DNA of 64,000 bases. It comes from an uncultured Clostridia bacterium (lineage in GTDB: Bacteria; Bacillota; Clostridia; Oscillospirales; Acutalibacteraceae). Made by a program: the position numbers and the translations under genes. Below the pieces are notes generated by a model. It was not told the origin of the DNA. It was given only the letters and a program-made list of their open reading frames with translations, and made no database searches. Shown one piece after another: positions 44,200-54,024 of this stretch (position 1 is its first letter; every line of letters begins with the position of its first letter). The stretch is taken from assembly GCA_945874765.1 (NCBI GenBank), contig CAMCHQ010000010.1, forward strand, positions 1 through 64,000, read 5' to 3'.

Positions 44200-45498
44200 T
44201 TAAAGCTGCTTTAAAATAATATCGTTACAAGCAGGCTTTTTGTCGCTTATTTCAAATGAATTTAATGCAAGTTCTTTCGCTTGCTTAAGTTTATTTTCAT
44301 CATTTGAATAAAGCGTCATAACAGTATCGCCGCTGTTTATATAATCGCCTTTTTGACAGCTTAAAAGTATTCCGGCTTTGGAATCTATACTGTCTGTTTT
44401 CACATTTCGTCCCGCACCCAAAATCACACATATATTGCCGATTTTTTGTGCGTCGATATTTGAAATATATCCCTGCTTTTCAGCTTTGATTTCAGTTTTG
44501 TATTCGTCAAAGCCGAACTTATTTTCATCGTCGATATAACTTACGTCGCCGCCTTGAGCCTTAACCATTTCTTTTAACTTTTCAAGCGCCTTACCCGATT
44601 TAATCATTTCTTTAGCTTCGTTTTCGGCTTCTTTTAAATCAACTTGTTTTGTAAGACTTATCATATTCGCCGCAAGAGCAATACAAAGCTTTGTCAAACG
44701 TGGAATATTCTCGCCTTTAAGTATTTTTATCGCTTCCGCCACTTCTAAGCTGTTGCCTACGGCGTAACCTAAAGGACAACTCATATCCGTAATAAGTGCT
44801 CTTACGTTTCTTTGGCAATGCCTGCCTATATTAACCATTTCACTTGCAAGAAGAGCAGCGCTTTGAATATCTTTCATAAACGCACCCTCACCGCATTTTA
44901 CGTCAAGAACTATGTTTTTAGCCCCTGCGGCAAGTTTCTTGCTCATAATTGATGATGCGATAAGTGGCATACAGTCAACAGTTGCGGTAACATCTCTTAA
45001 TGCATATAATTTTTTGTCGCAAGGCGCCATATTTCCTGTTTGACCTGCAACAACCAAGCCTATATCTCTTGCCTGATTTTTAAAACTTTCGGGGCTCATT
45101 GCCGTGCAAAAGCCAGGTATCGCTTCAAGTTTGTCAATCGTACCGCCTGTAAAACCTAAGCCTCTGCCGCTCATTTTTGCAACCGTGCACCCTGCCGCTG
45201 CCGCAATAGGAGCTACAACAAGAGTTGTTTTGTCACCTACACCGCCTGAAGAGTGTTTGTCAACGGTCAAATTTTTAAATTCGCTTAAATCGAGCATATC
45301 ACCGCTTTTTGCCATTTCAAGTGTAAGCGTGGCGGTTTCCTCGTTCGTCATTTTGTTAAAATAAATTGCCATTGCAAGCGCCGACGCCTGATAATCGGGG
45401 ATATCGCCTTTGGTATAGCCTTTAACAAAAAACTCGATTTCCTCACCCGTCAGCTTTAAACCTTGCTTTTTGTGCTCAATAATATCTGTCATTCGCAT
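44200..45498 (-). CDS. deoA: Pyrimidine-nucleoside phosphorylase
   Basis: A 432-residue family II nucleoside phosphorylase. The phosphate-binding signature DKHSSGGVGDKTTL near residue 81 is typical, followed by MSGRGLGFTGGTIDKLE. It splits uridine, thymidine or deoxyuridine into base and (deoxy)ribose 1-phosphate, which DeoB then handles. It is closely followed by the beta-CASP gene. Confidence 0.93.
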   Translation of the reverse strand: MRMTDIIEHKKQGLKLTGEEIEFFVKGYTKGDIPDYQASALAMAIYFNKMTNEETATLTLEMAKSGDMLDLSEFKNLTVDKHSSGGVGDKTTLVVAPIAAAAGCTVAKMSGRGLGFTGGTIDKLEAIPGFCTAMSPESFKNQARDIGLVVAGQTGNMAPCDKKLYALRDVTATVDCMPLIASSIMSKKLAAGAKNIVLDVKCGEGAFMKDIQSAALLASEMVNIGRHCQRNVRALITDMSCPLGYAVGNSLEVAEAIKILKGENIPRLTKLCIALAANMISLTKQVDLKEAENEAKEMIKSGKALEKLKEMVKAQGGDVSYIDDENKFGFDEYKTEIKAEKQGYISNIDAQKIGNICVILGAGRNVKTDSIDSKAGILLSCQKGDYINSGDTVMTLYSNDENKLKQAKELALNSFEISDKKPACNDIILKQL

Positions 45499-45511
45499 AA
45501 TGTATGCCTCT

Positions 45512-45898
45512 TTATTTATCTAATTTGAATGAATAGGGGAGAAGTTCGTCTAAAGAAAATCTTTTGATTTCTTTTCCTTTTTCCAAGATTATTACAAAAT
45601 CTTTGCCGCAAAATTCACTCATAACCTGCCTGCAAGCTCCGCATGGAAAGCAAAAATTGTCACCCGAACCTGAAATTGCGATTTTTTCAAATTCCTTTTC
45701 GCCCTCGCTTATCGCCTTGAAAAAAGCCACTCTCTCAGCGCATACAGTTAAAGGAAAAGACGAATTTTCAATATTTGCACCCTCATATATTTTGCCGTCT
45801 TTTGTTAAAAGTGCTGCACCGACCTTGAATTTTGAATAAGGGGAATAGCTTTTTTGCCTTGCGTTTTCGGCAAGATACATTAATTCTCTGTCTTCCAT
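45512..45898 (-). CDS. cdd: Cytidine deaminase
   Basis: A 128-residue zinc deaminase converting cytidine or deoxycytidine to uridine forms. The catalytic VCAERVAFF and zinc pair PCGACRQVM are present. It starts 13 nt after deoB and feeds substrate to the phosphorylase gene downstream. Confidence 0.94.
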   Translation of the reverse strand: MEDRELMYLAENARQKSYSPYSKFKVGAALLTKDGKIYEGANIENSSFPLTVCAERVAFFKAISEGEKEFEKIAISGSGDNFCFPCGACRQVMSEFCGKDFVIILEKGKEIKRFSLDELLPYSFKLDK

Positions 45899-45911
45899 TT
45901 TTATTATCCTT

Positions 45912-47069
45912 TTACTTGATTAAATCGATTACGTTTTTACCTTCAAGCTGTTCGTCTATTCCGAAAAGTGAAAGTGCCGTGTTGCAGACAACTCCGAAGC
46001 CGTCTATAGTCTTTAAGTTTACGTTTTTAAGTGATTTTGAATATATAATCAGCGGTACATATTCTCTTGTGTGGTCCGTACCTTTATATCCCGGGTCACA
46101 GCCGTGGTCCGCCGTAATCATTAAAAAGTCGTCGTCTTTAAGATTTTTGCAAAGTTCGGGCAAACACTTGTCAAATTCGCTTATAGCCTTTGCATAACCG
46201 TCAATATCTCTCCTATGGCCGTAAAGCATATCGCAGTCAACAAGATTTGTGTAGCAAAGACCGTCAAAATCTCTTTTTACCATTTCAAGCGTTTTGGCAA
46301 TACCCTGCGTGTTGCCTGTTGTGAAATAATGCTCGCTCATTGCTCTGTGGGCAAAAATGTCATAAATCTTACCTACGGCTATAGTGTCCCTGCCGTGTTT
46401 TTGAAGTACGTCGAGAAGTGTATCTTTTGGCGGTTCAAGTGAAAAATCGTGACGTCTCGGAGTTCTGACAAAATTGCCGTTTTCGTCTTTAATAAACGGT
46501 CTTGCAATAACTCTGCCCACGCCGTATTTGCCTTTGAGTATTTTTCTTGCGATTTTGCAATAATTGTATAATTCGTCATCACTTACTATGTCCTCGCAAG
46601 CTGCAATCTGGAATACGCTGTCAGCCGAAGTGTAAACAATCAAAGCGCCTGTTTTGATATGCTCGTCGCCGTAATCTTTAATGACTTGTGTGCCCGAATA
46701 CGGCTTGTTTACAATAACTTTTCTGCCGCACTTCTTTTCAAATTCGTCAATAACCTCACTCGGAAAACCGTTTGGAAATGTAGGCAAAGCCTTTTTTGAA
46801 ACTATTCCTGCCATTTCCCAGTGACCCGTTGTGGTGTCTTTGCCGATTGAAAGTTCTCTCAGCCTGCCGTATGACGCATTGTGTTCTTTTGAATTGTCAA
46901 GATTTACGCCGTCAATAGCAAGAAGCCCCATTTTTTTCATATTCGGGGTGTTAAAATATTTGGATTTCGATATTGTTTTTATTGTGCTTGCACCCTCGTC
47001 GCCGAAAGCCTTTGCATCTGGAGCCTCACCTACGCCGAAGGAGTCGAGAACGATTATAAAACCACGCAT
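45912..47069 (-). CDS. deoB: Phosphopentomutase
   Basis: A 385-residue metal-dependent mutase that interconverts ribose 1- and 5-phosphate (and deoxy forms). The start IIVLDSFGVGEAPDA, the middle GKDTTTGHWEM and the end ITADHGCDPGYKGTDHTREYVP carry the metal ligands and phospho-Thr. It links DeoA to DeoC. Confidence 0.95.
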   Translation of the reverse strand: MRGFIIVLDSFGVGEAPDAKAFGDEGASTIKTISKSKYFNTPNMKKMGLLAIDGVNLDNSKEHNASYGRLRELSIGKDTTTGHWEMAGIVSKKALPTFPNGFPSEVIDEFEKKCGRKVIVNKPYSGTQVIKDYGDEHIKTGALIVYTSADSVFQIAACEDIVSDDELYNYCKIARKILKGKYGVGRVIARPFIKDENGNFVRTPRRHDFSLEPPKDTLLDVLQKHGRDTIAVGKIYDIFAHRAMSEHYFTTGNTQGIAKTLEMVKRDFDGLCYTNLVDCDMLYGHRRDIDGYAKAISEFDKCLPELCKNLKDDDFLMITADHGCDPGYKGTDHTREYVPLIIYSKSLKNVNLKTIDGFGVVCNTALSLFGIDEQLEGKNVIDLIK

Positions 47070-47073
47070 ATTG

Positions 47074-47721
47074 TTATCTCTCTTTCATAATTTTGACAAG
47101 TCTGCTTGTGCCGAGTCTGTCAGCGCCTAATGAGATGAATTTTTCACCGTCGGCAAACGATTTTATTCCGCCTGCCGCCTTGATTTTTTTACCTTTGATG
47201 TGCTCTTTCATAAGTTTGATATCGTCAAATGTTGCACCGCCAGATGAAAAACCGGTTGACGTTTTTATAAAATCCGCATTCGAGTTTGAGACGATTTCGC
47301 ACATTTTTACTTTTTCATCATCACTTAGTAAGCACGTTTCGATAATTACCTTTAAAAGTCTGCCGTCGCACGCTTTTTTAATTTCGTTTATTTCATTTAA
47401 TAATTCATCATATTTTTTATCTTTTAAAAGCCCGATATTTATTACCATATCAATTTCGTCTGCACCGTTTTTTACGGCGTCGCTTGTTTCAAAACATTTT
47501 ACGGCTGTGGTGTTATATCCGTTTGGAAAGCCGATAACGGTGCAAATTTTAATCTTATCATTAACATAAGCCTTTGCCGCTTTTACATATGACGGAGGAA
47601 TACAAACGCTTGCACAACCGTATTTTATGCCGTCGTCGCAAATTTCCTTTATTTCCTCCCACGCAGCGCCCTGCGCCAATAATGTATGGTCAACTTTTGA
47701 CAGTATTTCTTTCTTGTTCAT
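47074..47721 (-). CDS. deoC: Deoxyribose-phosphate aldolase
   Basis: A 215-residue aldolase that cuts deoxyribose 5-phosphate to acetaldehyde and glyceraldehyde 3-phosphate. The Schiff-base Lys lies in DFIKTSTGF, with the second Lys in IKAAGGIKSF. GAGG upstream supports ATG 47721; the longer start has no SD. It is the first gene of the deo operon. Confidence 0.94.
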   Translation of the reverse strand: MNKKEILSKVDHTLLAQGAAWEEIKEICDDGIKYGCASVCIPPSYVKAAKAYVNDKIKICTVIGFPNGYNTTAVKCFETSDAVKNGADEIDMVINIGLLKDKKYDELLNEINEIKKACDGRLLKVIIETCLLSDDEKVKMCEIVSNSNADFIKTSTGFSSGGATFDDIKLMKEHIKGKKIKAAGGIKSFADGEKFISLGADRLGTSRLVKIMKER

Positions 47722-47767
47722 ATATATAACCTCTTTTTGAGTTTTAAGATAAAATTTCTCTAACTTA

Positions 47768-47795
47768 ATTATATCACTTTGACCTTTCATTTCAA
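47768..47795 (-). promoter_or_regulatory. Promoter of the deo operon
   Basis: On the minus strand TTGAAA (47795-47790) and TATAAT (47773-47768) are 16 nt apart, about 46 nt upstream of deoC. No repressor site is obvious. Confidence 0.6.
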
Positions 47796-47949
47796 TAACT
47801 AAAAATAAACATTTCCTTAACTTTTTGACATATGAATAAAATTGACTTAACCTATTTATTACAAAATCGCCGTTTTGTTGCAAATGATTTTTAAATATGT
47901 TAAAATTAATAAGTATGTAATTTTAGTTTAATCTCATTTGGAGGTAAAA

Positions 47950-50900
47950 ATGGGCATATCTGCAAAAATACAAAGAATTATTAAAAAGATACTTAAATAT
48001 ATTTCACGTATGTTTTCAAAAACCCCGAAAAGAAAGTTCTATTTCGGTATGTATTATAAGCACTGCAAGGTTAAGAATAATGTGATTTTGGTCGAGTCGT
48101 TTCACGGCTCCAATATCTCCGACTCAACACTTGCGCTTGTTCGCCAAATTCTTAAATCCTACCCCGGTAAATATAAAATTTATTACGGCACGGAAAATAA
48201 GAAAAAGCACGAGGAGTTTATTAAAGAAATCGGTCTTGACGTTAAACTTATTGACGTTACCACGTTTAAATATACTAAAATTCTTGCAAGTGCAAAATAT
48301 CTTATAAACAACAGCTCATTCCCGGTTTATTTTGTTAAAAAGCCCGAGCAGGTTTATATCCAAACTTGGCACGGCACACCTCTTAAAACACTCGGCAAAA
48401 AGATGCGTCTCGGTATTGAGTCAATGTATAACGTTCAGCATAATTTTCTTCAGGCTGATTATATCACATTTCCTAATGATTTCACCCGTGACGTTATGAT
48501 GGAGGATTATAACCTTAATGACCTTTATACAGGCAAGGTTGTTATGGCGGGTTATCCGAGAAATGAAATCTTCTTCAAAAAAGAAGAGGGCGAGGCGCTT
48601 AAAGCAAAACTCGGCTTAGAGGGTAAAACCGTTTATGCCTATATGCCGACTTGGAGAGGCACAAGTAACCACGATATCAACACCGCTTCTTATGAAAGCA
48701 AGGTTAAAGAAATATTTAAGGTTATTGATAAAAAGCTCAGCGATGACCAAGTATTCTTTGTAAATTTCCACCCGATTTTAAAGGATTCGATTTCACTTAG
48801 TAAGTATAAGCATATCAAACCGTTTCCAAAGGGTGTCGATAACTACAGCTTTTTAAATTGTGCCGACGCACTTATAACAGACTATTCATCTGTATTTTTC
48901 GATTATTCAATCACTCAAAAGCCGATTATCCTCTTTATGTATGACTATGATGAGTATATGCACGATAGGGGAATGTATTTGGACGTTGCAACGCTTCCTT
49001 TCCGCAAGATTTATGATGAAAAAGAGCTTGCAAGGGTACTCGGCGACGAGAGTTTTATGAGCGATTCCTACACCGATACAGAGTATTTCAAAACATTCTT
49101 TAAGTATGACGCACCCGATATCAGCCAAAAACTTCTTAATCTCTTGTTTACAGGGGAAAGCGACGGTCTTGAAATTAAGGATTATTCCTTTAATAAGGAA
49201 AAAAGATATAAGGTTATTCACCCTGAAATTGTCAAGGAATATGCTCATCTTAATTCTATTTCAAAAATTGCAAATGACGATACAATCGTTTGCTTTGAAA
49301 AGAAATGGTTTAAGGGTGAGGTAGGTCCTGCTCTTTACGATAATTTCAACGATATGTTCAAATATGTTGTTATCACAATGACAACGCCGAGAACGTATAT
49401 TGAGGATATGCTGTGTCATTTAGGCGTTAAAAGTGTTAAAGACGCAGTTCACAAAAGGGAAATTCAGCGTACTTTCCCTAATCTTAACATTGACCCTAAG
49501 TTTATCGACGATATCAGCGCATTTGATGAAAACTGTTTTGTTGACGAGCGTGATATTGTTAAGTGCAATACTAAAAACGTTGCAAACGGTAATAAGAAAA
49601 TTGCAATATCTCTTAATGCAAAGGGATATGAATTTGAGCAAATCGCCGTTTTAAACAATAAGCGTGTTATTCAAAAAACGCTTCCTTTAAGTGAGGAAAA
49701 CAAGAAAACAAAAAGTTTTGAAATTCCGCTTGATATTCTTATTGAAAAACTTGTTGTTTACAATAAACAAAGATACAATGTCGGCATAATTGCACTTGAT
49801 AAGAAAAAAGGCAAAAAGTGTATTGTAATGCCGTCAATCAAAAAGGCTAAAGACGGCGATATTTCAAAGAGATTTTGCGAGCCTCTTTTTGCTTCTTATA
49901 CTCTTCCCAAGTCTTATTTTGATACCGACCTTAAAAAACTTGTTGACGCAAATAACGAGAGAACAAAGAAGATGTTAAAACTTTACGATTTAACGCCTAC
50001 CTCTTATGAAGTTGCAACAAGTCCGTTTTATGATGATAAAAGAGAGTTTACTCTTTATTTCGGCAAGAAAGATGACGCACTTGAAGCGATTTATCCGCCT
50101 TGCAAGCTCACTTCTCTTAAAACAAAGGGCAACCGTCTTGAACTGTCGTTCAATATTCCAAATGACCAAAACGCTAAGTTTGACGGTCTTGTTCTTAAAT
50201 ACAGGAGCGTTATTGAGGATATTCAAATTCCGTTTGACTGCAAGTTAGAGAAAAAGGAGGGCTTTACAAGGGTAAATGCCGTTCTTGAATTTAAAGGCGA
50301 TATGCCCCTTAAAGAAATTTTCTGGGATGTCAGAGCGGTAGTTGAAAAATACGGCGCAAAGCAGTATGTTAAACTCGGCTATAACGGTATTGCAATCAAG
50401 CAAAAACTGTATTTTACCAATGTTCAGTGCGACGTTGATGATGAACATATCATTTTCCCTTATTTCACCAAAAAAGGAATTATTAATTTCTGCTTTAGGG
50501 AAAGGAGCGAATATGATACAGCCGAGGTTAAGCGCAAAGAGGTTTTGGCATATATTCTTTATATCCTCTCGGGTCTTTTCCTAAGCCGTAAAAACATTTG
50601 GATTGTTTATGAAAAATTCTGCAAAATGGCGCAGGACAACGGCTACTATTTCTTCAAGTATTGTATGGAAAATCTTGATGAAAAAGAGAAAAAGAATATC
50701 TATTATGTAATTGATAAGCGTACCGAAGAATATAAAAACGTGGAAAAATACGGCAAGCACGTAATTGATTTTATGAGTGTTAAGCATATGCTTTACATTA
50801 TGTCAATGTCGATTTGTATTTCAAGCGACTCGAAATCTCACCTTTACGCATGGAGAACTAAGCCGAGCCTTGTTAAGCGTGCAATCGGTAAGAAAAAGGA

Positions 50901-51687
50901 ACTTTTCCTTCAGCACGGCGTAACCGCACTTAAGCAGGTTCATCAGCTCTTTGGCAAAAAGGGTACAAGCTCAATGGAATACTTTGTCACGACAGGCAGG
51001 GTTGAGCAGGAAATTGCAATTAATGAACTTGGCTATAATGAAAAGACGGCGCCTATTACCGGTTTTGCACGTTGGGACGTTCTTGAGGATAAGCAAAGCG
51101 ATAAGGAAAAGTTTATTCTCCTTATGCCTACTTGGCGTTCTTGGCTTGAAGAGGTCAGCGATAATCAATTCCTTGCAAGTGATTATTATAAAAAATATTC
51201 CTCTCTTCTCCAAAGCCCACGCCTTAACCAAATTCTCAAGGATACAAATACCCGCCTTATTTTCTATATTCACCCTAAATTTGCAGGATATATTGATAAT
51301 TTCAAGGCGTCTGTCAGCAGCAGGGTAGCGTATATCCCGTTCGGCAAAATTCCTCTTAATGAGCTTATGATGCGCTGCTCAATGCTTATTACGGATTATT
51401 CAAGCGTTTGTTGGGACGTTTATTATATGGATAAGCCGGTGCTTTTCTATCAGTTTGACTATGATATGTATAATCAGGCACACGGCTCGTATATCAATAT
51501 GGAAACCGACCTTTTCGGCAACCGTTCAACTACCGAGGACGCACTCTTGAACGACGTCGAGTATTTTGCAAACAACGGCTTTGTTGAAAATGAAAAGGAC
51601 CGCCTTGCCGCTCCTAAATACTTTGAATACCGTGATAACAACAATTCAAAGAGAATATACGATTTCTTAAAAAATAACGGATTTTAG
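47950..51687 (+). CDS. tagF: Two-domain CDP-glycerol glycerophosphotransferase (TagF-like)
   Basis: A 1245-residue protein of the teichoic acid polymerase type. It holds two Glyphos_transf domains in tandem. The N-terminal one has QTWHGTPLKTLGK (about residue 137) and LITDYSSVFFDY; the C-terminal one has LFLQHGVTALKQVH (about 983) and LITDYSSVCWDVYYM. A central region of about 400 residues separates them. Both copies keep the catalytic His. Such enzymes add glycerol phosphate units or start and extend the polymer. GGAGG at 47940-47944 fixes ATG 47950. No other tag genes are adjacent. Confidence 0.85.
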   Translation: MGISAKIQRIIKKILKYISRMFSKTPKRKFYFGMYYKHCKVKNNVILVESFHGSNISDSTLALVRQILKSYPGKYKIYYGTENKKKHEEFIKEIGLDVKLIDVTTFKYTKILASAKYLINNSSFPVYFVKKPEQVYIQTWHGTPLKTLGKKMRLGIESMYNVQHNFLQADYITFPNDFTRDVMMEDYNLNDLYTGKVVMAGYPRNEIFFKKEEGEALKAKLGLEGKTVYAYMPTWRGTSNHDINTASYESKVKEIFKVIDKKLSDDQVFFVNFHPILKDSISLSKYKHIKPFPKGVDNYSFLNCADALITDYSSVFFDYSITQKPIILFMYDYDEYMHDRGMYLDVATLPFRKIYDEKELARVLGDESFMSDSYTDTEYFKTFFKYDAPDISQKLLNLLFTGESDGLEIKDYSFNKEKRYKVIHPEIVKEYAHLNSISKIANDDTIVCFEKKWFKGEVGPALYDNFNDMFKYVVITMTTPRTYIEDMLCHLGVKSVKDAVHKREIQRTFPNLNIDPKFIDDISAFDENCFVDERDIVKCNTKNVANGNKKIAISLNAKGYEFEQIAVLNNKRVIQKTLPLSEENKKTKSFEIPLDILIEKLVVYNKQRYNVGIIALDKKKGKKCIVMPSIKKAKDGDISKRFCEPLFASYTLPKSYFDTDLKKLVDANNERTKKMLKLYDLTPTSYEVATSPFYDDKREFTLYFGKKDDALEAIYPPCKLTSLKTKGNRLELSFNIPNDQNAKFDGLVLKYRSVIEDIQIPFDCKLEKKEGFTRVNAVLEFKGDMPLKEIFWDVRAVVEKYGAKQYVKLGYNGIAIKQKLYFTNVQCDVDDEHIIFPYFTKKGIINFCFRERSEYDTAEVKRKEVLAYILYILSGLFLSRKNIWIVYEKFCKMAQDNGYYFFKYCMENLDEKEKKNIYYVIDKRTEEYKNVEKYGKHVIDFMSVKHMLYIMSMSICISSDSKSHLYAWRTKPSLVKRAIGKKKELFLQHGVTALKQVHQLFGKKGTSSMEYFVTTGRVEQEIAINELGYNEKTAPITGFARWDVLEDKQSDKEKFILLMPTWRSWLEEVSDNQFLASDYYKKYSSLLQSPRLNQILKDTNTRLIFYIHPKFAGYIDNFKASVSSRVAYIPFGKIPLNELMMRCSMLITDYSSVCWDVYYMDKPVLFYQFDYDMYNQAHGSYINMETDLFGNRSTTEDALLNDVEYFANNGFVENEKDRLAAPKYFEYRDNNNSKRIYDFLKNNGF

Positions 51688-51977
51688 ACTTCGAGAAAGT
51701 GGCTAAACCGCGCCGTGTGAAATTCAATATACCTTTTTGCCTCCCTTGTAAAGGGTGCGGGTCTCCGGTGGAGACCTCTGCACTTTAGTGCAGAAGTACC
51801 GACCGACCCGACAGGCGAGACGGTGGGTGCAACTTGTTGCACTCAGAGGGATTGGAAAAGGGTCAAGGACTTGATGTCCTTGACCCTTTTGGCGCTTTCC
51901 GTCTTTTGCTCGGGGGCAGTACCCACGTACAGCACCCGTTCGCAAAATACGAAATTTATCTCACTTTCTCGAAGTCT
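51686..51977. repeat. Small inverted-repeat element, copy B (MITE-like)
   Basis: A 292-bp element with near-perfect ends, AGACTTCGAGAAAGTG and CACTTTCTCGAAGTCT. About 150 nt match copy A at 17846-18070. Copy B holds roughly 65 extra nt (near 51755-51820), including TCTCCGGTGGAGA and CTGCACTTTAGTGCAG hairpins. It lies between convergent genes; its first bases form the stop codon of tagF. No gene is inside. Confidence 0.85.
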
Positions 51978-51978
51978 A

Positions 51979-52755
51979 TTATCTTCTATTTTTCCTTGCG
52001 ACAAAAAATACTCTCGGCATTTTGAGTATTACGTTGCCGTTTGACTGTGTAGGATATTTTTCTCTGATTACCGAAAGAAGGTCCGATATAAATTCTTGCC
52101 TTTCTTCATCACTTTCAAGCGCTTCAAGGTAAGGTCTTAAACCGCTTCCTTTGTACCAATCAATAATTCCCTCGTGTGACGAAACCGTGTGGTAATATGT
52201 AGTCTGCCAAATATCAAAATCAAATCCGAGTTCGTTTAAAAGGTCATAATATTCCTCGGGCATAAGATTGTGAAAATTTTTGATTGACGAAAGTTTATGC
52301 CATTTTTCGTCAACCGATTTATATAGTATTTTATAAAACGGTGCATTTTGAATAAAAGGAATTTGAACGGCAAGTATTCCACCGTCGCTTAGCTTGTCAC
52401 GGCACTTTGTTAAAAGCTCTCTCTGCTTTGGTATCCAGTGAATACAGGCGTTAGAGAATATCAAATCGAATTTGCCGTTTATATTGTCTAAACCGTTTGG
52501 CAAAAAGCATTTTTTAAATTCAAGGTCATTGTGCTCTTTTCTCGCCTTTTCAAGCATATTGTCAGATGCGTCAACGCCGATAATTTCACTTTCTTTAAAT
52601 TTGGATTTGAGCGCATATGTGCTGTTGCCCGGTCCGCAGCCAAGGTCGAGAATACGGGAAAAATTCATATCTTCAATTCTTGAAATTAAATCCTTTGACG
52701 GCTGTGTTCTTTCCCGTTCGAATTTCATATATTGATTGCTGTTCCAGTCAGACAT
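51979..52755 (-). CDS. tam: Trans-aconitate-2-methyltransferase-like
   Basis: A 258-residue SAM methyltransferase of the Tam branch. The SAM motif ILDLGCGPGNSTYAL, IIGVDASDNMLEKA and the mark SNACIHWIPKQRELL are visible, with a C-terminal WYKGSGLRPYLEAL segment typical of Tam. It would methyl-esterify trans-aconitate or a similar acid. AAGGAG supports ATG 52755. The stop lies 1 nt past the repeat element. A second, diverged member lies at 27658-28407. Confidence 0.85.
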   Translation of the reverse strand: MSDWNSNQYMKFERERTQPSKDLISRIEDMNFSRILDLGCGPGNSTYALKSKFKESEIIGVDASDNMLEKARKEHNDLEFKKCFLPNGLDNINGKFDLIFSNACIHWIPKQRELLTKCRDKLSDGGILAVQIPFIQNAPFYKILYKSVDEKWHKLSSIKNFHNLMPEEYYDLLNELGFDFDIWQTTYYHTVSSHEGIIDWYKGSGLRPYLEALESDEERQEFISDLLSVIREKYPTQSNGNVILKMPRVFFVARKNRR

Positions 52756-52825
52756 AATAATCACTCCTTTTTTGTGATTATATCACTTTAAACTTTAGTT
52801 GACAATATAATTTGAGGGTGATATT

Positions 52826-53962
52826 ATGAAATTAAAGAATATTGAAAGGGTTGATTTTATGAAAAAAGTAAGTTGTATTTTTCTGTCAATCGTAATGGCA
52901 TTTACTGCTATGTTTGCTTTTTCGATTGATGCATATGCTGCACAGACGGTCTATTTGTCACAAAGCGGTCAGATTTCGGATAATGATGAAGAAATATTTG
53001 ACTTCTATTTGGAAAAACCGAGATATGTTTCGCTTAGTTTTTCAAGTTCGTCTGCTTTGGATATCAGTATCGAAAATATCGACCTTGATACAGATTGGTC
53101 AAAGTCGGTTGTTACAAGTTATTACACAACCTTATATTGTCCTGAGGGTGAATACGAGGTTAAATTGAGCGGCGAAAACTTGTATGATTATTCATATGAA
53201 GGCAATGATATAAGTTATTCAATCAGCATTGTTGATTCAACCGTTGCTCCTTCAAAACTGACTCCGTCAAAGAAAACAGTGAAACTCGGAATTTATGACA
53301 GCAGATATTTGGATTATACCTGTTCTCCCGAAAATTCACTTGTTGATAAAGAAACGTGGTCATCTTCTAATAAAAAAGTTGCCACAGTGAGCAAGGGCGG
53401 ATATGTCGTACCTAAATCTCTCGGCACGACTACGGTAACCGTAAAAGCAAACGGCGGTGCGTCTGCTAAATTTAATGTTGTTGTCAATTGGAATTATATA
53501 GGAATTTTCTCCGGCAGCTCGAGAAACGCGCCTACTGTAAACGGCAAGAACGTCAAATGGAAAATAAGTAATAAAAAAATTGCTTCAATCAAAGGTAATA
53601 AGATTTATGCCAAAAAAGCAGGCAATACTACCTTGAAATGTAAAAAAGGTAAAATCACATATACGGTTAAACTTCATATTGTCAGCTATAATACGCTTTT
53701 AAAGAAAACAAAGTCTAAACTTAAGGATTCGCTTAAAGACCCTGATTCATTGAAAATTTATCATGTTTGGAAAGGCTACAGCAGTGAAAGTGACCCGACG
53801 ATTGTAATAGATTACGGCGCTAAAAACAGTTACGGCGCAATGGTAAGAGACGATTATTGCGTAGGCTATTCTTATTATAATGCAAAAAAGAACAAAACAC
53901 TTTATTCCGCTTATTCAAGCGAGTCAAAGCCTAAGCTTAAATCTATGAAAAAAGTATTTTAA
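52826..53962 (+). CDS. Secreted protein with BIG2-like domain
   Basis: A 378-residue exported protein. The signal peptide (KKVSCIFLSIVMAFTAMFAFSIDAYA) is cleaved after AYA. Residues about 150-235 resemble a bacterial Ig-like (BIG2) domain (SSSNKKVATVSKGGYVVPKSLGTTTVTVKA), and a similar segment follows. The C-terminal 90 residues are Lys- and Tyr-rich. GAGG supports ATG 52826; ATG 52859 also has a weak SD and would make a shorter signal peptide. Its function is unknown. Confidence 0.75.
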   Translation: MKLKNIERVDFMKKVSCIFLSIVMAFTAMFAFSIDAYAAQTVYLSQSGQISDNDEEIFDFYLEKPRYVSLSFSSSSALDISIENIDLDTDWSKSVVTSYYTTLYCPEGEYEVKLSGENLYDYSYEGNDISYSISIVDSTVAPSKLTPSKKTVKLGIYDSRYLDYTCSPENSLVDKETWSSSNKKVATVSKGGYVVPKSLGTTTVTVKANGGASAKFNVVVNWNYIGIFSGSSRNAPTVNGKNVKWKISNKKIASIKGNKIYAKKAGNTTLKCKKGKITYTVKLHIVSYNTLLKKTKSKLKDSLKDPDSLKIYHVWKGYSSESDPTIVIDYGAKNSYGAMVRDDYCVGYSYYNAKKNKTLYSAYSSESKPKLKSMKKVF

Positions 53963-53972
53963 TTATAAGTAT

Positions 53973-54015
53973 AAAAAATCTCCTGCAAGTATTAATTACC
54001 TACAGGAGATTTTTT
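53973..54015. terminator. Terminator between convergent genes
   Basis: AAAAAATCTCCTG at 53973-53985 pairs with CAGGAGATTTTTT at 54003-54015 around a 17-nt loop. The A and T runs allow use from either side. Confidence 0.8.
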
Positions 54016-54024
54016 ATTATCTGT

